The translations under genes were made by a program, and so were the position numbers. Shown here piece by piece: positions 1 through 8,399 of a stretch of 64,000 nt of DNA. The first letter of the stretch is position 1. Each line of letters opens with the position of its first letter. Origin of the DNA: Caldicellulosiruptor hydrothermalis 108. GTDB lineage: Bacteria > Bacillota > Thermoanaerobacteria > Caldicellulosiruptorales > Caldicellulosiruptoraceae. Where the stretch lies: assembly GCF_000166355.1 (NCBI RefSeq), contig NC_014652.1, forward strand, positions 2,590,501 to 2,654,500. The letters are read 5' to 3'. The notes under the pieces are model-generated. The model had not been told where the DNA came from. It did not search any database and was given only the letters and a program-made list of their open reading frames with translations.

Positions 1-141
1 CCATAAAACTATATCAAGCAGCACAGAACCTGCCAAAAGAATAGGTTTATATTCTTTTGGTAACAAGGCGTGAACAAATCCTAATCCAATACCAATTGCA
101 ATATACATCAAATATTTTGAGCCAGAGCCTTTTTTATCCAT
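1..141 (-). CDS. Membrane protein, N-terminal part only (runs off the left edge)
   Basis: The minus strand opens with ATG at 141 and reads 47 codons to the window edge without a stop. The start follows AAGGAAAAAGGG, a plausible ribosome binding site. The visible peptide begins MDKKGSGSKYLMYIAIGIG and continues as hydrophobic segments, so an integral membrane protein is likely. I do not recognise the family from this fragment. It lies just downstream of a TnpB relic on the same strand. Confidence 0.6.
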   Translation of the reverse strand, partial: MDKKGSGSKYLMYIAIGIGLGFVHALLPKEYKPILLAGSVLLDIVLW

Positions 142-157
142 CCCTTTTTCCTTAATG

Positions 158-316
158 TCATTCGTATAATCCTCTGTATTTCCTGTTGCTTTTCCTTACT
201 ATTCCACATCTGCTGCATGTCTGTGAGGTATAGCTCTCATCCACTTCTACATACTCTATACCACAGTTACTGCACTTTGTTCCAAGTTTCATCTTGAACT
301 TCTCAAATGTTCTTAA
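158..316 (-). pseudogene. TnpB (IS200/IS605 OrfB) C-terminal relic
   Basis: Read on the minus strand, this stretch encodes the start of the TnpB C-terminal zinc-ribbon region: a first CxxC (TKCSNCG), the VDESYTSQTCSRCG motif that carries the second CxxC, and RKYRGLYE. In TnpB proteins the next residue is the cysteine that starts the following CxxC. Here that codon is TGA, so translation would stop there. No start codon or RuvC core precedes it because a stop lies directly upstream of 316. This is a fragment, not a working nuclease. The match rests on motif recognition. Confidence 0.7.
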
Positions 317-370
317 CTATTATCATTCTCTTCACTCAAATAGTTCAGTTATAAAAGAATATTAAGAAGA

Positions 371-400
371 GGTTATCTAAAATGTGTTTGTTAGATAACC
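371..400 (-). terminator. Stem-loop terminator after the 435-1364 gene
   Basis: GGTTATCTAA at 371-380 pairs with TTAGATAACC at 391-400 (10 bp, 10-nt loop). On the minus strand it is followed by a pyrimidine-rich run. It sits about 35 bases past the stop of the membrane protein gene. Confidence 0.65.
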
Positions 401-434
401 CCTTAGCTGAATAAAACAATAATATTTTTCATGT

Positions 435-1364
435 TTAACCTATTACATACTCATCAGTGTTGTAAGTTTGACCATCTTGATGGTTCACACCCTTATTATA
501 GCTATTTAGAATATTATATGGTAGATATTGCAACACTATAAAGTAAGGTACTGCTATAAGGTAAAAAACAAATCCTGCCAAACTTAAAATAACAAAGAGT
601 GCACTCTCTTGAGAAGTCTCTGTTTTAAATAATGCATCAACAATATAAAGTGGTATTTGGAAAACTGCTGATACAAAAATACTATACACAAAAGCTGCTA
701 TTACAAATCCCATTTTTCCCTTTGTAAGCTTTAAGCTCTCTCTAATACTTTCTAAAACTCCTATATCCTTATCCACCAACGCTGCATTGGCAAACATTAA
801 CCTTAATAACAGGTAAACACCTAATACCACTCCAACAATTCCAATTATAATCAAAACAAGGCGTGCTAAATTATTGACAGCGTCGGTACTGAAAGCTATA
901 CACACAATACCTAAAAAAAGTACTGGCCCAACTATAAGTGTTAATAACAATCCCAAACCAACTATTTTCAAACCCATCATGAGATTTTTTTCTTTTATTC
1001 CTGCAAAGTAAATACCAAAAGGATTTTTATATATATCCCTTTCTCTTGTAATTTTAATAAAGGTCTTTACAAGTGGATATTGGATAAAAGCTAATACTAA
1101 CAATGCCCACATTATAAAAAGTAGAACCATCAAAATTATATAGAAAATAAATCTGCTACTTAAAAAAGGAAAAATATCCTTATCATTTAATAAAGCTGCA
1201 GTAGACATATCCACACCCATCAACATAGCCAATAAAATGCCAAGTATTAGTAAAATAACGACTGCCAGAATAACAAGAATAAATGATATAACCAATAGAC
1301 CAAATATGTATCCATAGTATCTTTTTGTGAAGAAAAATGAGTCTTTCAAGAAATCTTTAAACAT
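435..1364 (-). CDS. Polytopic membrane protein of unknown function
   Basis: 309 residues with about six strongly hydrophobic segments (roughly 18-50, 72-96, 132-160, 167-192, 217-240 and 258-285) joined by short charged loops. There is no signal peptide or catalytic motif I can name. The overall pattern resembles the loosely defined membrane-domain proteins (DUF975 or glycerophosphodiester-phosphodiesterase membrane-domain type) common in Firmicutes, but I would not assign a function. ATG at 1364 follows GGAAAAGGAGG with good spacing. An insertion sequence ends only 40 bases upstream, so the native promoter has been displaced. A hybrid IS-derived promoter may replace it. A stem-loop terminator follows the gene. 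Confidence 0.8.
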   Translation of the reverse strand: MFKDFLKDSFFFTKRYYGYIFGLLVISFILVILAVVILLILGILLAMLMGVDMSTAALLNDKDIFPFLSSRFIFYIILMVLLFIMWALLVLAFIQYPLVKTFIKITRERDIYKNPFGIYFAGIKEKNLMMGLKIVGLGLLLTLIVGPVLFLGIVCIAFSTDAVNNLARLVLIIIGIVGVVLGVYLLLRLMFANAALVDKDIGVLESIRESLKLTKGKMGFVIAAFVYSIFVSAVFQIPLYIVDALFKTETSQESALFVILSLAGFVFYLIAVPYFIVLQYLPYNILNSYNKGVNHQDGQTYNTDEYVIG

Positions 1365-1383
1365 CTCAAACTTCCTCCTTTTC

Positions 1384-1404
1384 CCTGTGAAATAAATTTA
1401 TATA
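1384..1404. repeat. Target-site duplication, left copy (21 bp)
   Basis: The 21 bases from CCTGTGAAAT to TTTATATA recur exactly at 3241-3261, directly outside the other end of the IS. They are interpreted as a target-site duplication made by this insertion. Confidence 0.8.
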
Positions 1405-1427
1405 TAGCCTTTTGCAAAAACGCTCAA
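1399..1427 (-). promoter_or_regulatory. Hybrid outward promoter across the IS/chromosome junction
   Basis: On the minus strand TTGAGC (1427-1422, inside the IS end) is separated by exactly 17 bases from TATATA (1404-1399, inside the target duplication). The pair points at the membrane protein gene starting at 1364. Half of the promoter comes from the IS and half from the target. This is a prediction from hexamer match and spacing only. Confidence 0.5.
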
Positions 1428-3240
1428 GATGAGCGTTATCAAGCTTTACATAGAATCAAAAAAGACTGGTCACCCTCCTCATAATTGTAGTAAAATATGA
1501 TTATATAAAACAAATTTTCTACTATGAGGAGGGTTCCAAAATGTTCAACACCAAACCTAAACAACTTTCTTTCACTAGACCTATTCTCCCACCTAAAGGC
1601 TTCGGCTCTCTACAAGCCTGAAAGCCTCTTGGGCTTGTTCAATAAATTCATTGACTTGTCACATTATATACCTTCTTCTTTCTACAATGCCTACTACAAA
1701 TATTTCGGTAAGCATAGATACTTTTCTTTAGAATCTATGCTTTGTTGCTTCCTCGTCCAAAAATTGCTCAAACTCAATACTTTAACTCAGCTTCGTGCTG
1801 TCTTACTCAACTCATTCGAACTTCGCTCATTTTGTAATCTTCATGGCAATGTCCCTTCTATCTCTACTCTCTCTCGCTTTAGAAAAATATTTGCAAGTGA
1901 AATCCATAAACTTTTTCAAAATATCTCTATCCATGCACATAATATTTCCATCCAACAATGCCCTCAAGATTCTTCAATCTTAATCTTCGACACAACAGGT
2001 ATTGTCCCAAAGGTTCGTGAAAACAATCCTAAATTCATTCATCTACTGCTGAAAAATACCTCAAAAGCTAACCCTGAACTTCCCTCTGAAAAAGTCTACT
2101 CTCTCGTTTATTCTTCTTTGCCTAAAACTGCTAACGCTAATTCTAACATCCGTCTTATGTTTGTAAATGGCCATTTCTGCTGGGCTTTAAAATTTGCAGT
2201 CATTACCAACGCTCTCGGTATCCCTTTAGCTTTAGTACCTCTGTTTAACTATGATTCCCCCTCCTCTGACCCACAAGAAGCAAAAGCTATCCTCCGACTA
2301 CTAAAGGTTTAATTCCTTCGCTCGAAACTTTATTCTCCTATATCCCCAAAAATTTCTCCACTTTCATCGCCGACAGTGCTTTGGATTCCCACAACATATA
2401 CTCCACTTTAAAAATACCTTTAACTTCTCCAAAATCGTTATTCCACTAAATACAAGAGCTTACTAAAAATACTACACCTACATCAGACCCCAATATCGTT
2501 ATTTCTGAAGATGGTATCCCTATCTGACAAAAAGTTCAACAAACCTTTTAAACCCGAAGGCAAATGTCAGGGTAAAAATCGCTCTTTGCGCCTTAAATGG
2601 ACTTGCCCTATGTCACAATACAAAGATGGCAAACGCATCTGCTCTTGCCCTCAGCCTTGTACTACCTCTAAATCGGGTAGAATGTTCTATACATACCCAG
2701 ATAACTTTCGCTCTTTCCCAGGTATCAACAGAAATTCACAAGAGTTTTTTGACCTCTACAAAAAACGTGTCGCTGTAGAGCAGACTATTTACCACCTGAA
2801 ATCCTACATGGGCTCTGATACTATCTCTACTTATGACCATATTTCTATTTTCTCTGATTTCTTGCTATCTGCCATTACTTTCTCGCTCTTGTTTATTCTC
2901 GCTCACAATATCAAACTCTATTGCTCTAAATTGACTATCAAAAAACTTAACAAGCTCAAAAAACTTATCGCTTAATACTACTATTTTTTAAATCTATTTC
3001 TTACAAAAAATTTCTGGTTTTGTTTTTACTTAACCTTCTAAAACAAGGAGTTAAGAAGGCTTAGGATATTATTGTCTTTTTTGAAGTTGTTAATTTTTGT
3101 CATATGTTTGTTGCTGATTATTTTTGTTGGTATTGATAATATTTGGTTTTCACTTCTCTTTTCTTTTTGTATCTTGATTGTATTTCATGTTAGTATTGGT
3201 GCCTTTTACCTTCAATCACCACCTATTTTGCAAACGCCTA
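1405..3240 (+). mobile_element. IS element copy 1 (DDE transposase, 1836 bp, inactivated)
   Basis: The boundaries are set by imperfect terminal inverted repeats, TAGCCTTTTGCAAAA at the left and the complement TAGGCGTTTGCAAAA at the right, flanked by an exact 21-bp duplication. A second copy lies inverted at 10458-12289. The two differ by six single-base indels in the transposase region and at least one substitution in the 3' tail. The left end holds a hairpin (CGCTCA-AGA-TGAGCG). The transposase of this copy is frameshifted. Confidence 0.9.
1541..2975 (+). pseudogene. Frameshifted IS1182/IS4-like DDE transposase
   Basis: This reads as the same 476-residue transposase as the intact copy at 10723-12153 but is interrupted by single-base changes: an extra C near 1575, an extra C near 2291, an extra A near 2300, a lost A near 2409, an extra A near 2462 and an extra A near 2527. 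The remaining fragments (about 1590-2290 and 2530-2975) encode the same residues as the intact copy. No full-length product can be made without several frameshifts. The DUF772-type N-terminal region and the DDE core are recognisable in pieces. An alternative explanation for the indel-only decay is sequencing or assembly error. Confidence 0.9.
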
Positions 3241-3261
3241 CCTGTGAAATAAATTTATATA
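3241..3261. repeat. Target-site duplication, right copy (21 bp)
   Basis: Exact copy of 1384-1404, abutting the right IS end at 3240. Confidence 0.8.
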
Positions 3262-3298
3262 TTTTAAAATACCACATTTTGATTATATTGAAAACAAA

Positions 3299-3334
3299 AA
3301 GGCTAAAGCATTTTTTGGTATTGCTTTAGCCTTG
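3299..3334 (-). terminator. Terminator of the CE7 esterase gene
   Basis: AAGGCTAAAGCA and TGCTTTAGCCTT form a 12-bp stem. On the minus strand the second arm runs into TTTTTGTTTT, a typical intrinsic terminator, 30 bases after the esterase stop. Confidence 0.8.
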
Positions 3335-3363
3335 CTAATACAAAATCCTATTTTTCAGTTTTT

Positions 3364-4329
3364 TTATTTTAACATCTCCATAAGATACATAAATATCTTG
3401 TCATTTAAGTAGAAAATCTGTTCATGTCCAAAGTCAGGGTAGATGAGCATTTGTTTTTTGGACTGTATTTTATTGTAGGCAGCAAACTGTGTAGATGGTG
3501 GGCAGATTGTGTCCATAAGACCTGTCACCATCAAAACCTCTGCTCTTATCCACTTTGCAAGGTGCTGAACATCTATGTAGCCAAGCTTTGTAAATATCTC
3601 ATCTTCTCTTTCATGAAGAGGGTCTCTAAATCTGAAATATGTTCTTATTTCTTCATAAGCATCTTTTGCTAAATCCATCTCCCAAACTCTCTTGTAGTCA
3701 CAAAGAAAAGGATAAACAGACACAACCCTTGAAATATAAGGAGATAGAGCTGCACAGGCAAGAGCAAGCCCGCCACCTTGAGAATACCCTAATGCTGCAA
3801 TTCTTTTTTCATCTACTTCTGGCATGTTAGCTATTATCTTTGCAAGCTCAGCTGTATCTAAGAAAATCTGCCTGTATAAAAGCTGGTCTTTATCATCATC
3901 AAGTCCCCTTATTATATGTCCTTGAACCGTGTTGCCCTTCACACCACCAACATCTTCTGAATAACCATTTTGTCCTCTTACATCCATTGCAGCAACTATG
4001 AAACCTGCAGCAACAAGTCCAAATTTGTCACTCCAGTCGCCAGAATACCATTTGTATCCATGAAACATCAAAATTGCAGGGCACGGCTTTTCTATTTTCT
4101 TAGGTTTTATAAGCTGAACCCTTATCCTTGCTCCTTTTACTCCGGTAAAATACATATTAAAACACTCAGCATATGGAGCTTCTACTGACTCTTCTTTGAC
4201 AATCTCTACATTGGGTTCAACCTCATCCATCTCTTTTAACGCTCTTTGCCAGTACTCATCAAAGTCTGGCGGACACGGATTTGTCCCCATATACGTTTTT
4301 AACTTTTCAAGCGGCATTTCAAAAACCAT
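3364..4329 (-). CDS. CE7-family acetyl esterase (acetylxylan esterase / cephalosporin-C deacetylase type)
   Basis: 321 residues, the usual size for carbohydrate esterase family 7. The family signatures are all present: RGQ at about 118-120, the nucleophile elbow GYSQGG with Ser183, an acidic residue in GLMDTICPP near 271, and a C-terminal GHE (His near 302). Known members are cytoplasmic alpha/beta hydrolases that remove acetyl groups from xylo-oligosaccharides or cephalosporin C. There is no signal peptide here, which fits an intracellular role on imported acetylated sugars. The gene stands alone with its own terminator between an IS and the PTS operon. The exact substrate cannot be read from sequence. 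Confidence 0.92.
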   Translation of the reverse strand: MVFEMPLEKLKTYMGTNPCPPDFDEYWQRALKEMDEVEPNVEIVKEESVEAPYAECFNMYFTGVKGARIRVQLIKPKKIEKPCPAILMFHGYKWYSGDWSDKFGLVAAGFIVAAMDVRGQNGYSEDVGGVKGNTVQGHIIRGLDDDKDQLLYRQIFLDTAELAKIIANMPEVDEKRIAALGYSQGGGLALACAALSPYISRVVSVYPFLCDYKRVWEMDLAKDAYEEIRTYFRFRDPLHEREDEIFTKLGYIDVQHLAKWIRAEVLMVTGLMDTICPPSTQFAAYNKIQSKKQMLIYPDFGHEQIFYLNDKIFMYLMEMLK

Positions 4330-4482
4330 ATAAGTTCACTCCTTTTTGATATTTGTATATACGAAGAAAATACGTAATATATTATCTTACAAAGTAAAAA
4401 AAATGTGATAGGGATTATATCTCATTTTTTCAATATTTGTCTCATTTATTTTCTTATGTTAAATTGTATTCCCAAAACAAAA

Positions 4483-4528
4483 AGCAGGACTGTTTTTTCA
4501 CTTTAGCTTTTTCAAATCCAGCCCTGCT
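4483..4528 (-). terminator. Terminator of the fru-pts operon
   Basis: On the minus strand AGCAGGGCTG pairs with CAGTCCTGCT across a 26-nt loop and is followed by TTTTTGTTTT. It lies directly after the ptsI stop. Confidence 0.8.
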
Positions 4529-4539
4529 ATTTTTTTATT

Positions 4540-6231
4540 TTACTGCCAATTCAAAAGCTCTCTTACACGAAGGTTTTCTTCCTCAAACCTTGTTTGTAAA
4601 ATTTTCTTCTTTACATTTAATATCTTAGAAGGATTTACGCTTAGCTCATCAACACCAAGCCCTATCAAAACGGAAACAAATTCCTGGTTTGATGCAATCT
4701 CTCCGCACACCCCAACCTCTATGCCTCTTTTGTGAGCATTTTCAACTGTCATCTTAATAAGTCTCAAAATCGCCGGGTGCAAAGGATTGTACAGGTACGA
4801 CACTTTATCATTTGTCCTGTCAATTGCAAGGGTGTACTGGATAAGGTCATTTGTCCCTATGCTAAAAAAGTCAACTTCTTTAGCCAAAATATCTGAGATA
4901 ACTGCTGCAGCAGGAGTTTCTATCATTATACCAATTTCGATGTTTTGTGAGTAGCTAATATTTTCTTTTTTGAGCTCTTCTTTGGCTTCCTGGATAATCC
5001 ATTTTGCCTGATACACTTCATCAATACAGGTTATCATAGGAAACATTATTTTGAGTTTTCCATAAATAGATGCTCTTAAAAGCGCCCTCAGCTGAGTTTT
5101 AAAAAGCTCTTTATTTCCTAAGCAGAGCCTGATAGCTCTGTACCCCAAAAAAGGATTTTCTTCTTTATCTATATTCAAATATGAAATATTCTTGTCTCCC
5201 CCGACATCCAAAGTTCTTATAATAACCGGCTTGCCTTCCATCTTTTCAAGTACAGTTTTATAAACTTCAAACTGTTCATCTTCTGATGGTGGCTGGCTTC
5301 TATCCATGAACAAAAACTCTGTTCTGAAAAGCCCAATTCCTTCTGCTCCATTTTTCAGGGCAGCGTCAATCTCTTCTATATGCGCAATATTTGCAAACAG
5401 TTTTATCCTTTTCCCATCTTGTGTCTTGGACTCAACATACAAAAAGCTTTTTAACTCTTCTTTTCTCTTATTTTCTTCCACAAGCTTCTTTTCATACTCC
5501 TTTATTAAATCCTCTTCAGGATTCACATAGACAAACCCCTCATAGCCATCTACAATCAAAAAATCTCCATCTTTTATTTTATTGATTATATCTTCTACAC
5601 CAACAACTGCAGGAATTTCGTATGTTCTTGCAATTATTGCTGTATGAGAAGTTTTGCCACCTTTCTCTGTGACAAATCCCCGCACATTTTGTTTATTTAT
5701 TTGGGCTATTTGTGAAGGGGTAAGGTCATGAGCAACCAAAATACTGTCCTCAGGAAGATTTTTTAGATCTATTTGTTCTTCTCCATTCAAAATTCTAATT
5801 AGTCTCAAAGCTACATCTTTTATATCATTTGCCCTCTCTCTCATATATTCATCTTCTAAACTCAAAAGAATATTTTCAAAAAACCTTGCCGACTCATCAA
5901 TGGCAAACTCAGCATTAATCCCTTCTTCTATCTTTTCCTTTACCATATTTAAAAATTCTGGGTCATCAAGGATTAAAAGATGGGCATCAAAAATCATTGC
6001 GTTTTTTTCGCCCATACTTTCCTGACTTTCAGCTTTTATCTTCCTTATCTGTTCTTTTGCTTTTTCTATGCTATCCAAAAAGCGTCTCAGCTCAGCACCA
6101 GTATCCTCTATTTTTGTCTTTTTGACTGTATATTCACTTTCTTTGATTACAACTGCTCTTCCTAATCCAATCCCTTCTGAGACAGGAATGCCTTTTATCA
6201 CCACACTATTTACCCCCATCAACTTACTCAT
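4540..6231 (-). CDS. ptsI: PTS enzyme I (phosphoenolpyruvate-protein phosphotransferase)
   Basis: 563 residues, normal for enzyme I. It transfers phosphate from phosphoenolpyruvate to HPr in the cytoplasm. The phospho-accepting histidine lies in GGKTSHTAIIAR (His196). The C-terminal PEP-binding barrel shows GIGLFRTEFLF, GYRAIRLCL, MIETPAAA and the VGVCGE motif near the end. ATG at 6231 overlaps the ptsH stop by 8 bases, so the two are translationally coupled. It is the last gene of the fructose operon and ends in a strong terminator. Placing the general PTS genes behind fructose-specific genes suggests that fructose may be a main, perhaps the only, PTS sugar of this organism (inference). Confidence 0.97.
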   Translation of the reverse strand: MSKLMGVNSVVIKGIPVSEGIGLGRAVVIKESEYTVKKTKIEDTGAELRRFLDSIEKAKEQIRKIKAESQESMGEKNAMIFDAHLLILDDPEFLNMVKEKIEEGINAEFAIDESARFFENILLSLEDEYMRERANDIKDVALRLIRILNGEEQIDLKNLPEDSILVAHDLTPSQIAQINKQNVRGFVTEKGGKTSHTAIIARTYEIPAVVGVEDIINKIKDGDFLIVDGYEGFVYVNPEEDLIKEYEKKLVEENKRKEELKSFLYVESKTQDGKRIKLFANIAHIEEIDAALKNGAEGIGLFRTEFLFMDRSQPPSEDEQFEVYKTVLEKMEGKPVIIRTLDVGGDKNISYLNIDKEENPFLGYRAIRLCLGNKELFKTQLRALLRASIYGKLKIMFPMITCIDEVYQAKWIIQEAKEELKKENISYSQNIEIGIMIETPAAAVISDILAKEVDFFSIGTNDLIQYTLAIDRTNDKVSYLYNPLHPAILRLIKMTVENAHKRGIEVGVCGEIASNQEFVSVLIGLGVDELSVNPSKILNVKKKILQTRFEEENLRVRELLNWQ

Positions 6232-6484
6232 TTAGATTCTCTAACAAATCCACTAAACGTTTTAAAGCCTTATCTTCATCTTCGCCTACAACTTTGAGAA
6301 TAATCTCATCACCTTTTTTAGCACCAATTGCCAAAATGTTTAAAATACTTTTTGCATTTACTTCCTTCCCGTCTTTTATAATAAAAATATCACTTTTAAA
6401 CTTCCCCGCTTCAGTCACAAATATGCTGGCAGGCCTTGCGTGAAGACCTGTTGGATTTTTTAAAACAACTTTAGCTTCAACCAT
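6224..6484 (-). CDS. ptsH: PTS phosphocarrier protein HPr
   Basis: 86 residues, typical for HPr. The active histidine is His15 in TGLHARPAS. The regulatory serine is present at Ser46 in NAKSILNI, so HPr kinase/CcpA-type control is possible as in other Firmicutes. A strong GGAGGAGG ribosome binding site precedes ATG at 6484. A stem-loop separates it from the EIIBC gene upstream, so ptsHI may be expressed partly by readthrough. No separate promoter is obvious in the 79-base gap. Confidence 0.97.
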   Translation of the reverse strand: MVEAKVVLKNPTGLHARPASIFVTEAGKFKSDIFIIKDGKEVNAKSILNILAIGAKKGDEIILKVVGEDEDKALKRLVDLLENLNE

Positions 6485-6530
6485 TTAAAATCCTCCTCCG
6501 CCATATGATAAGTTTATTTGAAAGAAGAAA

Positions 6531-6550
6531 AGGCAGGCACTCACCTGCCT
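6531..6550 (-). terminator. Stem-loop between fruA and ptsH
   Basis: AGGCAGG and CCTGCCT form a 7-bp stem with a 6-nt loop, followed on the minus strand by TTTCTTCTTTC. This is probably a partial terminator that lowers ptsHI readthrough relative to the fructose genes. Confidence 0.6.
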
Positions 6551-6563
6551 CGAAAGCTTCTTA

Positions 6564-7928
6564 TCAAACCTTCTTTGGCTTTAAAACCGAAACTATAAGT
6601 GCTGTTACAACTGTTCCTATTGCAATAGCCACCGCATACAAGAGTAAATTTCCTACAGCGTTTGGTATCGGCAGTACAAATATCCCGCCATGTGGAACTG
6701 CCAAAGTACATTTGAACAAAATGCTCAGGGTCGAAGTTACTGCTGATCCAATCATAATAGATGGAATAACCCTCAGTGGATCTGCAGCAGCAAATGGAAT
6801 AGCACCTTCAGTTATAAATGAAATCCCAAGGAAGAATGCCGCCTTTCCTGCTTCTCTTTCTTCTGTTGTAAATTTATCCTTTGCTATCAAGGTTGCAAGT
6901 GCCAAACCAAGTGGTGGTGTCATACCTGCTGCCATGACAGCTGCCATTATTGTTGAAGGCTGACCTGCCGCCAAAGTTGATACAGCAAATGTATATGCAG
7001 CTTTGTTGACAGGTCCACCCATATCAAACGCCATCATCAAACCCAAAATTATTCCAAGTAACACAGCGCTGCCACTGCTCATGCTCTTGAGCCATTCAGT
7101 CATTGCCTTATTTAAAGCTGCAACAGGTTCGCCTACAACATATATCATACCCAAACCAATAATCAATGTTGACAAAACAGGAAGTATCAATACCGGCATC
7201 AAACCTTCCATTGTCTTTGGTAGCTTTATGGTTTTCTTAAGCCATGCAACTAAATACCCGGCTGCAAACCCTGCAACAATGCCGCCCAAAAAACCTGCTC
7301 CAAGCTTATTTGCCAAAAGCCCACCTATCATTCCTGGTACAAGCCCAGGCCTGTCTGCAATCGAAAATGCAATAAAGCCAGCCAGTATTGGAACCATGAG
7401 ATAAAATGCACTGCCACCGCCTATGTCCATGAGCGCTGCTGCAAGTGTTCCTTTTTTCTCAAAAGCTTTAATTCCAAACGCAAAGGATATTGCAATTAAA
7501 ATACCACCTGCGACAACAAAAGGAATCATATAAGAAACACCTGTCATCAAATGCTTGTAAACACCAGTTGCCTTTTCTTTTGCTTCTTTCTTGGCTTCAA
7601 AGACCTTGTCAACATAGTCCTTCTTCTCCATGTTCATAGCCTTTGTAATAAGCCCTTTGGGATCTTTGATAGCATCCTTCACACTTGCTCGTACAATTGG
7701 AAGCCCTTGGAACCTGTCCTCATCAATCTTTGTGTCGCATGCAAGTATAACTGCATGTGCCTCTTTTAAATCTTCGGGTGTTATCTCATTTTCTGCACCG
7801 ACAGATCCTCTTGTTTCGACCTTGATTTCAACCCCAAGCTCTTTTGCCGCCATCTGAAGTGCCTCTGCCGCCATGTATGTGTGGGCAATTCCAGTGGGGC
7901 AAGATGTGACAGCCACAATTTTTTTCAT
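6564..7928 (-). CDS. fruA: Fructose-specific PTS enzyme IIBC
   Basis: 454 residues from the chosen ATG at 7928. That start is preceded by GAGGAGG, which an earlier in-frame ATG at 7946 would place inside the coding region. The N-terminal IIB domain starts KKIVAVTSCPTGIAHTYMA, and Cys10 is the phosphorylated residue of fructose IIB domains. From about residue 125 onward the protein is a multi-span IIC domain that forms the membrane channel, with GGILIAISFAFG, FIAFSIADRPGLVPG and ITEGAIPFAAADP typical of the fructose/mannitol superfamily. It imports fructose as fructose-1-phosphate, which fruK then uses. The EIIA domain is a separate protein encoded immediately upstream. Confidence 0.95.
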   Translation of the reverse strand: MKKIVAVTSCPTGIAHTYMAAEALQMAAKELGVEIKVETRGSVGAENEITPEDLKEAHAVILACDTKIDEDRFQGLPIVRASVKDAIKDPKGLITKAMNMEKKDYVDKVFEAKKEAKEKATGVYKHLMTGVSYMIPFVVAGGILIAISFAFGIKAFEKKGTLAAALMDIGGGSAFYLMVPILAGFIAFSIADRPGLVPGMIGGLLANKLGAGFLGGIVAGFAAGYLVAWLKKTIKLPKTMEGLMPVLILPVLSTLIIGLGMIYVVGEPVAALNKAMTEWLKSMSSGSAVLLGIILGLMMAFDMGGPVNKAAYTFAVSTLAAGQPSTIMAAVMAAGMTPPLGLALATLIAKDKFTTEEREAGKAAFFLGISFITEGAIPFAAADPLRVIPSIMIGSAVTSTLSILFKCTLAVPHGGIFVLPIPNAVGNLLLYAVAIAIGTVVTALIVSVLKPKKV

Positions 7929-7949
7929 CTTCCCATTCCTCCTCATTTT

Positions 7950-8399
7950 TTATTTTTCTTCAAAAGCAGTTATGACATCTTCAAAAGACTTAGCATTATA
8001 TAATTTTTTTCTCACATCTTCATGCATAAGTTTTCGTGATATAAAACTCAATACATGAAGATGTGTATCATCCGCATTTTCAGGAACTGCAATTAGAAAG
8101 AATATATATGCAGGCTCTCCATCCATAGAATCAAAATCTACCCCCTTTTTAGAAACACCAAAGGTAATACAAGGCTCTAAAACTGAACTATCTTTTCCAT
8201 GAGGAATTGCAATGCCCATACCTATACCTGTTGAAAATTCTTCTTCACGTTTTGTAACTGCCTTTTTAAACTTTTCTTTATCAGATAGTTTTCCATCTTT
8301 ATAGAGAAGATCTATAAGCTCGTCAATAACTGCTTCTTTTGTTTCTGCCTGCAGATCAAAACTCATTCTTGATGGTGAAAACAAAGCTTTTATATCCAT
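7950..8399 (-). CDS. fruB: Fructose PTS enzyme IIA
   Basis: 149 residues, a single PTS_EIIA_2 domain. The phosphorylation-site histidine is His67 in GIAIPHGKDS. It passes phosphate from HPr to the IIB domain of fruA. GGGGG lies at the right distance before ATG at 8399, and the start overlaps the end of fruK by 10 bases. The 21-base gap to fruA holds only the next ribosome binding site. The symbol is used loosely: enterobacterial FruB is a fusion with an HPr-like domain, which is absent here. Confidence 0.93.
   Translation of the reverse strand: MDIKALFSPSRMSFDLQAETKEAVIDELIDLLYKDGKLSDKEKFKKAVTKREEEFSTGIGMGIAIPHGKDSSVLEPCITFGVSKKGVDFDSMDGEPAYIFFLIAVPENADDTHLHVLSFISRKLMHEDVRKKLYNAKSFEDVITAFEEK

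Noticed and set aside
1524-1541. Start of the frameshifted transposase at ATG 1524
   Set aside because: That ATG is part of the ATGAGGAGGG ribosome binding site; the intact copy shows the true start corresponds to 1541.
3072-3329. AT-rich frame after the transposase (also at 10162-10626 in copy 2) coding a hydrophobic peptide
   Set aside because: It lies in the IS tail, starts with TTG without a clear ribosome binding site, and runs out of the IS into unrelated flanks that differ between copies. A small IS-encoded peptide cannot be excluded, but the support is too weak.
6505-7404. Long open frames opposite fruA and other genes on the plus strand
   Set aside because: Shadows of codon bias in real genes on the other strand; no family resemblance or ribosome binding sites.
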